Positions 52,243-62,007 are shown, counted from the stretch's first letter. The stretch is DNA of 64,000 nucleotides from JBCCTX01 sp964468435 (GCA_964468435.1 CAYXVE010000018.1:14086-78085); one strand, 5' to 3'. Numbers and translations are program-made. Notes: generated by a model not told the origin, from the letters alone.

Positions 52243-55059
52243 TGTTGTTTCTAATTTCAAATATCGGGTTCCACCTAACATCGGATTGAACAGCCTTAAT
52301 ACGTTATTGCCATCATCATCTTGAATGATTTCCCTGGTGATGTCGATAACAGTTTGAGTGGTATCGGTAATTCTAGGCGTAAGTACAAAAATATTATCCT
52401 CAAAGCTACCCGTTAAATGCAGGGGTTGACCCGTTGGACTTACATCATTGACACCATTAAACATGGTACTATCAGCATCAAACACTTCGTGAAGCACCCC
52501 GTTACTAACAATAAGAATGCGGTTACCGCATTGTTCGATGCGTTCCCGGCGTGGATTAAGCTGAGCAGCAATTTCCATTCCATTGATGGTAACCGTAGTT
52601 TCAGCCCAGTCTCCTCTCATATCTGGAACACCATCGGCGATTGGAGTAGTGCAGTCTGCATAATAAGGCTCTGGGTATTCTGCTCCGTAGGAAAACGGCA
52701 CGATGGGTGTGTTTACCCTCGGTATTTCCGTTGCCGAACCTGAAAATCTTTGGCTAACTTCAAAGTTTGCCTTTGAAATCAAGAAGCTTGCTGGAATTTC
52801 TTGGTAAGCAAGGAAATTGAAATAAGCATAATTGATGAAGTAATCCTCCCCGACTTTGACGGCGGTGGTTGGGAAAACATCACCAGTGGCATAGGTGTCG
52901 CCCTCCACAACGGCAGAATTCCAATTATCACTGGTCACAAACTTGGTAATAAAAGGGACGGTAGGGTCATTATCATCTGGATTCGCAGCCGCATTCACAA
53001 CATTACTTATAACGACCAGCTCGTCGCCATCCAAAAACATGCCGTCACCACTGCGCAGGGAACCGTCTGGCAAACTAACTTCTGTGATACCGTTTGGATT
53101 GTCAATCGGTATCTTGTAAATCAGGTCATTGACAGAATGAACGACCAATAAAAACCCATCTTCGTGGTATTCAATGCCATTAAAGCCACTTTGTGTAAGT
53201 GCGTTTGGCGGAGCTAAACTGTTATCCTGGAGAAAGATGGATGCTACACCGTTTACATCAACTTTATAAATAATACCTTTGTCCGAATTCGTCACATAAG
53301 CATTACCTTCATTATCTACTGCTACATCATTAACAAAATTCAATGGTAGCCCTCCTGGAGGCGTTACCGAGGCTAAATTTACAGAATCAATCAATCCACC
53401 ACTTGCCAAATCAAAGCGGAACAACCAGGCAACAGTTGGATCTTGTATATTAGCACCCACTGCCAATAATCGATTGTTGGTTTTGTCTATTTGCAAACCG
53501 AACGTTCCATTGCCATTGAATACCCCTTGTGGAACCAAATTGGAAAAAGAACCATCGGTGCGAACCAGACTGATCGTTCCCAAACTTGCCGATGAAACGA
53601 GAAAGGCTTCTCTGCTAGGATCGTACTCAATTCCTTCTGGCAATATTGGTGCATTTAAGATAGCGTAATCCACAAAGTCTATTTCACTTGCCTCTGGTCT
53701 TACATCGAGAGTAACGCGCATGGGGTCGTCTAGTGCCATGATGACCGGCTCCAAATCCCGTGGTCCGGGCTGCGTATAGTTTACTCCGGGAAATGGAGTG
53801 GTTCCTGGTCCGCCAGGGTTGTAAAAAGCGGAATAACCCTCTTCCAAGCTAGGGATTTCGAGAATCAAGATATTTCTGGCAGCCGCGGTATCTCCCACTA
53901 GAATAATGTCGATATAATTATCTCGATCTTCCTGGTAACAATCGCCGTACTCCACACCGTTTCCTTCTACTGGTCCTAAATCGGAAAGTCCAATAACTCT
54001 TAAAGTACCGCCTAGCACCTGATAATCAACATTTTCTTCTGTAATCAGTACCGTATCACCATTTTCACCTCTTACATGAATTCTAAAGAACTTTTCATAA
54101 TCCGTAGGCAATACACCACGTACTCCATCCGGAGAAAAACCGCCAGTCGTTAGTATGCGAAGCCGGAAGTCGCCACCGCCATATAGGTCGAACTCAGAGT
54201 TTGAAGGTATTACGTCAGCTAATAATTGTTCAGTAAAAGAGTTACTTACCCCTTCGCCAACAGGACCATCGCCCACATAATTCAGTTTTGCCCCCACCAA
54301 CCTGGGCCCTTGATTTTCATCATAAGGACTGTAGTCCGTTTCCCAAGTAAGTCCTACCGCACTCACCAACTGTCCATTCGGACCTACCAGCGTTAAAGGC
54401 GTATCATCCGCTACAATTTCTAACTTTACTGGAAAACGAGCGTTAGGATCACTACTTGGCAATCTGTTTGCCCAGTCATTCCAAACCACCACACAATTCC
54501 GTTCATTGTTCTCCCAATTCGGCTGAGAGCTAGCGGCTAATGGCCTCATAATTTCTCCCGTATTCAAGGTGAATTGGAAGTCGGTCAGATCAATAGTATT
54601 GGTCAGCACAGGCCAACTAAACACAATAGGTAGTCCATCCAAACCGATGGATCCATCTCTCAACTCTCCGTAAGGAGTTTGTAAGATATATATGCTTCCT
54701 AGCTGTTGCTGAGTTGCTGCAGTAGTGAATAATCCAGTATTTGTTGTGTCGCAATCAATATCAGACAACCACGCACCGTTGGCCTGTCTGACTATTTCTT
54801 CGGTGGGCACATTAGGTACTATAAACCCGTTAACCTCTTGGGTGGGCGCATCAGGTACGGGAATCCCGCCAATACCATCAAAGCCCACTCCAGCGGAAAG
54901 AATTTTGGGTTCTTCAGACCAGTAATCTGCCCCCACTAAATCTCCATCAAAAAAAGTGGCAAAAGGCCCAATTGGATAGGTAATGGTTGTATCCTGACCA
55001 AAGGTTAGGGAAATAGTGCTAGTTAAAATAAATAAGGGTAATAAAAAGTTCTTTATCAT
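51970..55059 (-). CDS. Large T9SS protein with SMP-30/NHL-like beta-propeller
   Basis: 1029 residues. Signal peptide ending FGQDTTITYPIGP, an N-terminal domain rich in Gly/Asp and Trp (about 20-450) that I do not recognise, then a propeller at about 470-790 (ILPEGIEYDPSREAFLVSS, FVNDVAVDNEGNAYVTNSDKG, FNGIEYHEDGFLLVVHS) typical of SMP-30/gluconolactonase-like folds, and a T9SS domain almost identical to the previous gene's. No catalytic residues can be assigned. Confidence 0.78.
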   Translation of the reverse strand: MIKNFLLPLFILTSTISLTFGQDTTITYPIGPFATFFDGDLVGADYWSEEPKILSAGVGFDGIGGIPVPDAPTQEVNGFIVPNVPTEEIVRQANGAWLSDIDCDTTNTGLFTTAATQQQLGSIYILQTPYGELRDGSIGLDGLPIVFSWPVLTNTIDLTDFQFTLNTGEIMRPLAASSQPNWENNERNCVVVWNDWANRLPSSDPNARFPVKLEIVADDTPLTLVGPNGQLVSAVGLTWETDYSPYDENQGPRLVGAKLNYVGDGPVGEGVSNSFTEQLLADVIPSNSEFDLYGGGDFRLRILTTGGFSPDGVRGVLPTDYEKFFRIHVRGENGDTVLITEENVDYQVLGGTLRVIGLSDLGPVEGNGVEYGDCYQEDRDNYIDIILVGDTAAARNILILEIPSLEEGYSAFYNPGGPGTTPFPGVNYTQPGPRDLEPVIMALDDPMRVTLDVRPEASEIDFVDYAILNAPILPEGIEYDPSREAFLVSSASLGTISLVRTDGSFSNLVPQGVFNGNGTFGLQIDKTNNRLLAVGANIQDPTVAWLFRFDLASGGLIDSVNLASVTPPGGLPLNFVNDVAVDNEGNAYVTNSDKGIIYKVDVNGVASIFLQDNSLAPPNALTQSGFNGIEYHEDGFLLVVHSVNDLIYKIPIDNPNGITEVSLPDGSLRSGDGMFLDGDELVVISNVVNAAANPDDNDPTVPFITKFVTSDNWNSAVVEGDTYATGDVFPTTAVKVGEDYFINYAYFNFLAYQEIPASFLISKANFEVSQRFSGSATEIPRVNTPIVPFSYGAEYPEPYYADCTTPIADGVPDMRGDWAETTVTINGMEIAAQLNPRRERIEQCGNRILIVSNGVLHEVFDADSTMFNGVNDVSPTGQPLHLTGSFEDNIFVLTPRITDTTQTVIDITREIIQDDDGNNVLRLFNPMLGGTRYLKLETTVSTRDFTVTNSFRVAPNPFQNQALVTWNNIDNATFQAQLLNVTGQVVRRYPKVTGESLLIEKGDLVPGIYFLNMIDGAGNSGTLKLLLQE

Positions 55060-55090
55060 TGTTGTTTTTAAAAGCTAATATAGGTAGATG

Positions 55091-55336
55091 CTAAAAGATA
55101 TGACAATAACAAAAGATAATAAATGAAGCTAATTGTATTTTTTTTGAAGTGATCCGTCCTTTTATTCTACTCAATGAAACAGGCGTGATACCCAATACCT
55201 TTGCGATACATGTATCTGGTTCCCGGTTTATAACAGTCGGATAATCCTTCATACATTTTAGATACCTTTCTTCAAGGGACAATAAAACCAATGATTCAAC
55301 CCTTAGAAAGGCTTGCCTCATTCCTTTTTGGCTCAA
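55091..55336 (-). pseudogene. Remnant of a Crp/Fnr-type regulator (C-terminal part only)
   Basis: An 81-codon frame with RVESLVLLSLEERYLKCMKD, YPTVIN and IAKVLGITPVSLSRIKG, the C-terminal DNA-binding end common in Bacteroidota Crp/Fnr proteins. A stop lies just upstream at about 55349-55351 and no cNMP-binding domain is found in the preceding sequence. The frame continues a short way past SRIKGR, so the end may be altered too. Probably a broken gene. Confidence 0.7.
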
Positions 55337-55726
55337 GTCCCATTTTATTTAAATTCAAAAATTTGGAATTTTTAACTACATCATGAAAGTGATCATAGTC
55401 CATTATTGTATATACTTTTATACGCTCCAATGCCTGAAGAATATAATGAGAAGGCTCATCAATTCCTCTTGGATCAAATGCCAGAGCGATATATTCTTCT
55501 ATGGTTGTACTATCGTGATGAGATGGTATTCAATGATTGTGGTGGACGGCTGCACTTTGTTGCAAACACAAATAAATTGCGAAGTACCTTTTCAATTCGT
55601 TTTTCAAAGTTGCCGAAATACAACTTGCTACAAGACAAAAAATACCTGATTTTTTTGATGCGCTGTATTATGCAATCTCTCAACCTCAATCTAGGCATAT
55701 CTTTGATCTATACGTATATTTGCCTC
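55337..55726. other. Region between Crp/Fnr remnant and DUF3109
   Basis: A plus-strand frame runs in from 55406 (MPEEYNEKAHQFLLDQMPER), joining the DUF3109 frame, but this part matches nothing I know and lies upstream of a good promoter and ATG. Could be decayed sequence or a small unknown gene. Confidence 0.4.
55714..55721 (+). promoter_or_regulatory. Candidate -7 promoter box TATATTTG
   Basis: Exact TAnnTTTG match ending five bases before the DUF3109 ATG (55727). This would give a leaderless or nearly leaderless message. No clear -33 element at standard spacing. Confidence 0.4.
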
Positions 55727-56335
55727 ATGAAGAAAAAGCAACAAGAGATTATAGCCATAGATGATATCCTGGTCAGTGGCGATATCACAGAGGACATGTT
55801 TGCCTGTGATATCGCGCGCTGTAAAGGAGCTTGCTGTGTGGAAGGAGATGTTGGAGCACCTCTGGAGGATGAGGAGTTGGAGATACTCGAAGAGATCTAT
55901 CACAAGGTGAAGCCTTACCTGTCCAAAGCTGGTAAGCGTGCAATTCTGGATCAGGGTACTTCGGTACTGGATTTTACAGGTGAATATACCACCCCCCTTG
56001 TAGAGGGAAAGGAATGTGCCTACACGGTATTTGATGAGAAAGGTGTTGCCAGTTGTGGGATTGAGCAAGCGTATAACGATGGGGTAATTGAGTTCCGCAA
56101 ACCCGTTTCTTGTCATCTATACCCTATACGTGTAACTAAAGAGAAAAATCTCGAAGCACTCAACTACGACCGATGGGATATTTGTAGCCCTGCCTGCGAA
56201 TTGGGAAAGCAAACTCGCGTAAAGGTATACGAGTTTACCAAAGCGGCTATCATACGCAAATATGGTCAGTCATTTTATGATCAGCTAGATCAATTGGTAA
56301 AGTTTCGCGAAACTACTCATTCCCAGCGTACATAG
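55727..56335 (+). CDS. DUF3109 family protein (Cys-rich)
   Basis: 202 residues from ATG 55727, the start of the family's usual length. Conserved Cys pattern CDIARCKGACCVEGDVGAPL near the N-terminus, plus ECAYTVF, CGIEQAYNDG, CHLYPIRV and CSPACELGKQ. The Cys set suggests metal or cluster binding, like YkgJ-type proteins. Common single-copy gene in Bacteroidota; role unknown. Confidence 0.88.
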   Translation: MKKKQQEIIAIDDILVSGDITEDMFACDIARCKGACCVEGDVGAPLEDEELEILEEIYHKVKPYLSKAGKRAILDQGTSVLDFTGEYTTPLVEGKECAYTVFDEKGVASCGIEQAYNDGVIEFRKPVSCHLYPIRVTKEKNLEALNYDRWDICSPACELGKQTRVKVYEFTKAAIIRKYGQSFYDQLDQLVKFRETTHSQRT

Positions 56336-56678
56336 GAGTACTCTCTTTTGTATCATTTTCATCCGATACTTCCGTTGGTGAGAACTGAGGCATCTTTCAA
56401 GCACGTAAGTAAGGTTTGAGGGATTTTCGCAGAGAATACTTATTTCTACGGTATGTTTGGAGGAAGATAAACGGAAAATGATCTAAATAGACGCAATCTT
56501 GTTGACCTAAGTCCACAAAAAGTAACGCATTAATTTAATATCTCATGATGTGACTTGAAAGTCATTTTCTCAAGCAGATATTCCAGTAATTTCCATGTGC
56601 AATACCCTTGAGCGTGACCTGAAAGAGCAGTTAGGTGAAGTGGAACTGCCTGAAAAGCTATTACCTGAGCGTGGATAT
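56336..56678. other. Intergenic, possible short remnant
   Basis: No gene is supported. A plus-strand frame at 56559-56687 (MCNTLERDLKEQLGEVELPE) has coding-like character but no family match, and it runs slightly into the lipB 3' end. Possibly a decayed gene end. Confidence 0.4.
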
Positions 56679-57398
56679 TTATACTAACTGAAGATCAAAT
56701 ACATAGGAGAAATGAGTCAGCCAGCGATGCTTTACCTCTTGTAAATCGATTTCCCGGCCTAGTTCCTCTTTCAAGGAGGTAACGCCTTTGTCTGAGATTC
56801 CACAAGGGACGATATGATGGAAGTAGGAAAGGTCAGTATTGACATTGAAGGCCAGTCCGTGCATGGTGATCCATCTGCTGCAGCGAATGCCCATAGCACA
56901 GATTTTTCTGGGATGGGGAGTATCCACATCCAGCCAGACGCCAGTGGCACCCTTTATGCGATCGCCTTTCAGGCCATAGTCAGCCAACAGTAGTACAATG
57001 GATTCTTCTAGCGAACGAAGATACCAGTGCAGGTCGCTCTGAAATTTTTCCAGATCGAGGATCGGGTAAGCAACCATCTGTCCAGGTCCGTGATAGGTGA
57101 TATCACCGCCTCGGTTAATTTTGATAAATGTGGCTCCTCGAGCCTTTAGCAGTTCTTCTTGTATAAGTAGATGCTCTTCTTTACCGCTTTTGCCTAGTGT
57201 GTATACATGGGGATGTTCACAGAGCAGGAGATGGTGCTGAGTTGAGACATCATGAGGAGGGATATCAAAAGCTGCAGCTAGCTTGAATTCAGAATTGGCC
57301 TTAAGCAACTGTTCCTGCAAATCCCAGGCTTCCTGATAAGGGATCATACCCAGATCGCGTAGGTTTACCTGCTGTATTTCATGTACCTTTTCCTTCAT
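56679..57398 (-). CDS. lipB: Lipoyl(octanoyl) transferase
   Basis: 239 residues. Moves octanoyl from acyl carrier protein onto lipoyl domains of 2-oxoacid dehydrogenases. Seen: VYTLGKSGKEEHLL, RGGDITYHGPGQMVAYPIL, the catalytic Lys/Cys region RKICAMGIRCSRWITMHGLA and HHIVPCGISDKGVTSL. It starts six bases downstream of the nfu gene. Confidence 0.95.
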   Translation of the reverse strand: MKEKVHEIQQVNLRDLGMIPYQEAWDLQEQLLKANSEFKLAAAFDIPPHDVSTQHHLLLCEHPHVYTLGKSGKEEHLLIQEELLKARGATFIKINRGGDITYHGPGQMVAYPILDLEKFQSDLHWYLRSLEESIVLLLADYGLKGDRIKGATGVWLDVDTPHPRKICAMGIRCSRWITMHGLAFNVNTDLSYFHHIVPCGISDKGVTSLKEELGREIDLQEVKHRWLTHFSYVFDLQLV

Positions 57399-57403
57399 AT
57401 CTT

Positions 57404-57985
57404 TTATAATACCTGGTTTTCACGGGCTACCACCCGCTTCACTTCTGGAACCATCCCTTTGATGACGGGTTCTACCCCTTGTTTCATGGTCTGTATAGCA
57501 TGGGGACATAGATGACATGCACCATGCATCGTAAGATTCAGCACACCGTTATCGTAAGATTCGAATACGATATCTCCGCCATCTGCCTGTGCGGCAGGCC
57601 TGATATGTTTATCCAGCAAGTCATTGATCAGTCCTGTGACCACCTCATCTGATCTACTATGTTTTAGCGGTTCTACGCCGTAAAACAAGATAGGTTCATC
57701 GGCTTCCAGATGCTGCTGAATTAGACTCCTTAGCTCAAATAATACCTGATCCCATTGTATATGGGATCGCTCATCTTTCACTACAGTTACGTAATTATCA
57801 TTAAGCATCACGCGTTTGACATAACGCAGCATGAGTAATTTACGTGCCAAAGGAGAATAATTAGCTGTAGTAAGATCTTGAAACTCATAAGGTTGATCTA
57901 CTAATATCCCATTTTCCAGTACAAACTTCATTGCATTAGGGTTGGGAACTCCCTCTATATGCATGATCACCTGTCGTTTTGCCAT
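57404..57985 (-). CDS. Nfu-type iron-sulfur carrier
   Basis: 193 residues. N-terminal Nfu domain (about 1-90; PNPNAMKFVLENGILV) and a C-terminal NifU domain (about 110-190; RPAAQADGGDIVFESYDNG) with the cluster-binding CxxC in GACHLCPHAIQTMK. Nfu proteins deliver Fe-S clusters, notably to lipoyl synthase. Upstream partner of lipB, which makes biological sense. Confidence 0.93.
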   Translation of the reverse strand: MAKRQVIMHIEGVPNPNAMKFVLENGILVDQPYEFQDLTTANYSPLARKLLMLRYVKRVMLNDNYVTVVKDERSHIQWDQVLFELRSLIQQHLEADEPILFYGVEPLKHSRSDEVVTGLINDLLDKHIRPAAQADGGDIVFESYDNGVLNLTMHGACHLCPHAIQTMKQGVEPVIKGMVPEVKRVVARENQVL

Positions 57986-58505
57986 AGGTCTTATTCTTGC
58001 CTTGATGATTACGCAGAATATTTTTTAAAGTTAGTAGAAGGGTATAGAAAATCCTATTGAAGGAAAGATGTTAGTCTATAGATGACAGATCTACCCTTTG
58101 TATTTGAATTCTATTGAATATGGGTAAATCAAGAGCAGGGATAAACCCGGTGTATGGATTCAGTTTTTAGGACGGACAGCCTCCCATCATAAATGTCATT
58201 TTGGCAGGTTCAGTATTTAAATTGCCATACTGGATCAGGCTTCCCTGACAGATCGGTTTGATCAAGGTGGTGTTGTGGTACTGTTTAGACCAACTGAAGA
58301 ATGATGAGAGGTGTTTGTCAAAAAAGAACTTAGGAGAGGAGGAAGTAGGATGAATAAAAATAACAGCTGATATGTGAGTTTTGAGAAAATGTGCATGGGA
58401 TTATTTATGGCTATTTTGGGAAATAAAGACGTGAATCCATCTAAAGATGGCTCTCGTTGCAAAAGAGCGCCATCATAATTAGGCTGTTTGGGATCCCTAA
58501 TCCTG
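57986..58505. other. Intergenic between ung and nfu, weak open frame
   Basis: No gene is supported. On the minus strand a stop-free frame ends near 58169 with ICQGSLIQYGN and TFMMGGCPS but has no start codon and no family match. May be decayed. Confidence 0.4.
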
Positions 58506-59189
58506 TCACACCTGCCAGTCGATAGGCTCTTTGCCTTTTTCCTCAAGGTACTGGTTGGTTTGGGAAAAATGCCGACATCCGCGAAATCCTGTTCTTGCCA
58601 GAGGAGAGGGATGTGCTGCTTCGAGTATGAGATGCTTATTTCGATTGATGAAAGATCCTTTTTGTTGTGCGTACCTGCCCCAAAGGAGGAAAGCAACACC
58701 TTCTTTATGCTTATTGATCGCCTGTATGGCTGCTGTCGTGAAATTCTCCCAACCTTTTCCCTTATGGGAACTTGCATTGCCCTCTTCAACCGTGAGGATT
58801 GCATTGAGCATAAGAACACCCTGTTCAGTCCATTTTTGCAAATATCCATGATTGGGTATTTCAAAGCCAGTATCATCATGGAGTTCCTGGTAGATATTGG
58901 CCAGTGAAGGGGGAATCCCGACCCCAGGCTTTACAGAAAAGCACAACCCGTGGGCCTGACCAGGTCTATGGTAAGGGTCCTGACCGATAATTACTGCTTT
59001 TACCCGATCAAATGGTGTACTGTTGAACGCATTAAAAATCAGAGGTCCGGGAGGATAAATAGTTTTACCTAGAGCCTTTTCAGTTTTAAGGAATGTTCTT
59101 AATGCCTGGAAATAGGGTTGTCTAAATTCGTCTTTGAGAACTTCTTTCCATCCATTTTCAATTTGTACAGATGTAGCAAGATCAGACAT
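58506..59189 (-). CDS. ung: Uracil-DNA glycosylase, family 1
   Basis: 227 residues. Removes uracil from DNA. Active-site motifs: GQDPYHRPGQAHGLCFSV (catalytic Asp in the water-activating loop), LMLNAILTVEEGNASSHKGK, FLLWGRYAQQKG and the HPSPLA loop with catalytic His. Standard length. Confidence 0.96.
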   Translation of the reverse strand: MSDLATSVQIENGWKEVLKDEFRQPYFQALRTFLKTEKALGKTIYPPGPLIFNAFNSTPFDRVKAVIIGQDPYHRPGQAHGLCFSVKPGVGIPPSLANIYQELHDDTGFEIPNHGYLQKWTEQGVLMLNAILTVEEGNASSHKGKGWENFTTAAIQAINKHKEGVAFLLWGRYAQQKGSFINRNKHLILEAAHPSPLARTGFRGCRHFSQTNQYLEEKGKEPIDWQV

Positions 59190-59289
59190 ATACTGGAGTT
59201 TAATTCTATGATTAGATAAAGTTAAAAAACCTGATGAAAAGTGTATGGTTTTAAGTAAGAGTGGTTAATAGGCGAGAGGTAATGTAGAT

Positions 59290-59784
59290 TTATGATTTTC
59301 TTTTCTTCAGAACGACAAAACCTATAAAGATCAATCCCAATGCTGCCAAAATGCTGACTGTCCAATACATGTAAGCTACCTGGGGTGATCTTTTAGGAGT
59401 AATGCCTTTGCCCAGTGATACCAGTTGCGTGTCAGCTTCAGAAAGTAGCACATTACCACTGCACTGAAATGTTTTCATTGTGAAACCTTTATTAATGTAA
59501 ACCAGATATTCCAGGCCTTCCTTGAAAATAAATCCGCAATCCTTCTCCCAGGGTGAATTGATAAATAAGACCTGATCTGTAGACCTTTTCCAGCTTTGGG
59601 AGACTTTGAAGGTATATTTCCATCCACCAGACATCCAGTTGGTTGTAACCCGTACGGCTATACCTTGAATGATCAGGTCAGCATTCTCATGATATTGAGT
59701 ATGTGTAAGGGAGTCCGGACATACACAAGCTAAAATACCTTGGAAGTAAAACACTCCCAGTAGAGTTACTAATAACTTTTTCAT
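59290..59784 (-). CDS. Exported membrane-anchored TIMP/NTR-like protein
   Basis: 164 residues. Signal peptide ending just before CVCP, so the mature protein begins C-x-C, as in tissue-inhibitor-of-metalloproteinase (NTR) folds. More cysteines follow (KDCGF, QCSG), with DLIIQGIAV and YLVYINKG strands. A C-terminal TM helix (VSILAALGLIFIGFVVLKK) anchors it. Function as a protease inhibitor is not proven. Confidence 0.7.
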   Translation of the reverse strand: MKKLLVTLLGVFYFQGILACVCPDSLTHTQYHENADLIIQGIAVRVTTNWMSGGWKYTFKVSQSWKRSTDQVLFINSPWEKDCGFIFKEGLEYLVYINKGFTMKTFQCSGNVLLSEADTQLVSLGKGITPKRSPQVAYMYWTVSILAALGLIFIGFVVLKKRKS

Positions 59785-59814
59785 ACCAACTTAACTAATT
59801 AGCATATGCGTTGG

Positions 59815-61494
59815 TTATTTCCCGGACTTTGGATCTTGAGGGGAAAGAATCGATTGATATAAAGGTGGATCTTGGATGATTTCAATCGCTTTAAGAATGT
59901 CTCGGTCATCGTCAAACAGTACTTCTACCATACCTTTATTGTAGTAGTAACGCTTGGCAATTTCAGTTTCCAGGAGAGGAGATAGTTCTTTTCTGAGTCG
60001 ATCAAGTTCTTCACTTTTGTGTTGAGTTATCAAAGCTTCCAACTGTTGAATTTCATCCTTTAGGGACTCGTAGTAATCTTCTTCCTGAAGTAGCTTGTTA
60101 AGCTGATTTAATTGCTGATCTGCTGGCGTCTGATAGTCTACAGATTGCTGTGTGATGTAGGTTTTGAACATATTGAAGATTTCATCATTAATATGAAAAT
60201 CTCTGGGAGCTGCTATACTATCGTGTTGAGCTACATAGTACGTAGCAAAATCAAACAAAAGACCTTGATTAATGAGTGTGGCGATCATAGGATGCGCTTC
60301 CGGATCTGAAACGGGTATATCCGGGTGAATACCTCCTCCATCCTTTACTTCGCGTCCATTGCGTGTGCTGAAGGTATTTTGTAGGCTGTCGGGAATGCGG
60401 GAAGCAGAACCATTTTCATCTCTCTTGCGAAAGTCCAGCGATTGGATACATCTTCCACTTGGGGTATAATATTTCGCCGTGGTGATCTTCAGCTGTGTAT
60501 TGTAGCTCAAGGGTTGGATGTTTTGTACAAGCCCTTTTCCAAAGCTCTTATTGCCAATGATTACTCCCCGGTCGAAGTCCTGAATAGCACCTGCCACGAT
60601 CTCAGAAGCACTTGCACTTCCCTCATCGATCAGAACCGCAAGTGGTATTTCTGTATTCATAGGCGTGCGCCGGGAGATATGTAGGGTACGTGTACCCTCA
60701 TGGCGGCCTCTTGTCTCTACGATTACCTCTCTTTGAGGAAGGAAGACATTGGCTACATTTACAGCTTCATCCAACCTGCCTCCGGGATTATTTCTCAGAT
60801 CCAGGATGACTCCCTTCAGATTGGGTTGTTGTGAAAGCATACCTAGTGCATTTCTCACATCCTGACCTGCATTTTCAGTAAAACCAGCAAGCTGTATATA
60901 GCCTACTTCGTCATCAGCCATTCCAAAATAGGAAACATTTTCAATCTGAACCTCATCACGTCTGACCTGGACCTTATGTTCTATATCACCGCGGAGTACA
61001 GTGATATTGACGATTGTACCGGATGCGCCACGTAGAATATCTCTGATATCTGAAATACCAAGACCTTTGGTACTTTTTCCATCGATATTGATAATCTGGT
61101 CTCCGGCTCTGATACCTGCCATGTCTGCAGGTGCTCCCTGATAGGGTTCTATGATGAGAATTCTCTCACCCCTTTTACCAACTAAGGCACCGATACCACC
61201 ATATTTACCCGTACTCATGAAGCTTACTTTTTCAGCCTCTTCTTCAGAAATAAAGGAGGTGTAAGGATCTAGAGAATTTAACATTGCGTCAATTCCAGTG
61301 CGTATAAGCTTTTCAGGATCAGTCTCATCTACGTACAAATTATTGACAACACGAAAAAGCTGTCCAAAAATATCCAGGTTCTTATTAATCTCATAGATAT
61401 TGTCTGATTTGTAGGATACGAACCCTACGCTGAATGCCGCTAGTGTTGTAACGAGCAAACCTACATGCAGCCATTTATACTTTCTGTTCAACAT
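59815..61494 (-). CDS. S41 family C-terminal processing peptidase (CtpA-like)
   Basis: 559 residues. N-terminal TM anchor (about 9-27), PDZ domain (about 85-180; GKYGGIGALVGKRGER, GAPADMAGIRAGDQIINIDG), S41 catalytic core with nucleophile Ser in DEGSASASEIVAGAIQDF and general base Lys in IIGNKSFGKGLVQ. A C-terminal helical extension is present. Trims envelope proteins. Follows the rpmH-rnpA pair by about 100 bases. Confidence 0.94.
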   Translation of the reverse strand: MLNRKYKWLHVGLLVTTLAAFSVGFVSYKSDNIYEINKNLDIFGQLFRVVNNLYVDETDPEKLIRTGIDAMLNSLDPYTSFISEEEAEKVSFMSTGKYGGIGALVGKRGERILIIEPYQGAPADMAGIRAGDQIINIDGKSTKGLGISDIRDILRGASGTIVNITVLRGDIEHKVQVRRDEVQIENVSYFGMADDEVGYIQLAGFTENAGQDVRNALGMLSQQPNLKGVILDLRNNPGGRLDEAVNVANVFLPQREVIVETRGRHEGTRTLHISRRTPMNTEIPLAVLIDEGSASASEIVAGAIQDFDRGVIIGNKSFGKGLVQNIQPLSYNTQLKITTAKYYTPSGRCIQSLDFRKRDENGSASRIPDSLQNTFSTRNGREVKDGGGIHPDIPVSDPEAHPMIATLINQGLLFDFATYYVAQHDSIAAPRDFHINDEIFNMFKTYITQQSVDYQTPADQQLNQLNKLLQEEDYYESLKDEIQQLEALITQHKSEELDRLRKELSPLLETEIAKRYYYNKGMVEVLFDDDRDILKAIEIIQDPPLYQSILSPQDPKSGK

Positions 61495-61594
61495 GATCTA
61501 TAAATCTTCATTAAAGGCAGGAGTGTTAATTTCTGCTTTTTACTTAAAGATAGCAAAAAATCGGTTTAGATTAATCTCCTTTATTACGTATAGT

Positions 61595-62005
61595 TTATGA
61601 AACTGTTTTACTAATTTGTTCTAATCGTCTTAAGCCACCTGCCATACTTTCTGCTATAATATTATACGATAAAATTGTATTTTTCTGATATTTGATCAAG
61701 ATAATTAGGCAATATTGGTTCTTTTCTAGAATGGTGATGAGTGGAGGTTTATTCAGGCGAAAGGCTTCACGCATACGACGTTTAAGCAGGTTTCTGTCAA
61801 CTGCACGTTTAAACTGTCTTTTGGAAGCTGCAAACGCTACTGATATGTGGCTTTCTCCAATGTCAATGGGTGGATCGAAGGCATAAAAAAATTTGAGCAC
61901 ACCATATCTGAAGGAACTGCCGTGCTCAAAAATATATTCAAAAGCTCTTTTGCTGCAAAGGCGTTCAGTTTTGGGGAATTGATAAATCCCATCTGGCTTT
62001 CTCAC
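61595..62005 (-). CDS. rnpA: Ribonuclease P protein component
   Basis: 136 residues from GTG 62005. RNase P protein for tRNA 5' maturation. Seen: FPKTERLCSKRAFEYIFEHG, HISVAFAASKRQFKRAVDRN and LLKRRMREAFRLNK, the RNR-type motif. It starts two bases after the rpmH stop, the conserved order of these genes. Confidence 0.94.
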   Translation of the reverse strand: MRKPDGIYQFPKTERLCSKRAFEYIFEHGSSFRYGVLKFFYAFDPPIDIGESHISVAFAASKRQFKRAVDRNLLKRRMREAFRLNKPPLITILEKNQYCLIILIKYQKNTILSYNIIAESMAGGLRRLEQISKTVS

Positions 62006-62007
62006 AA

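Noticed and set aside
55406..55726. Extension of DUF3109 to an upstream ATG
   Set aside because: The extra 107 residues do not match the family, and a promoter box and usual start lie downstream of them.
58262..58879. 206-codon minus-strand frame overlapping ung
   Set aside because: Out of frame with a clear Ung protein and without motifs; a shadow frame.
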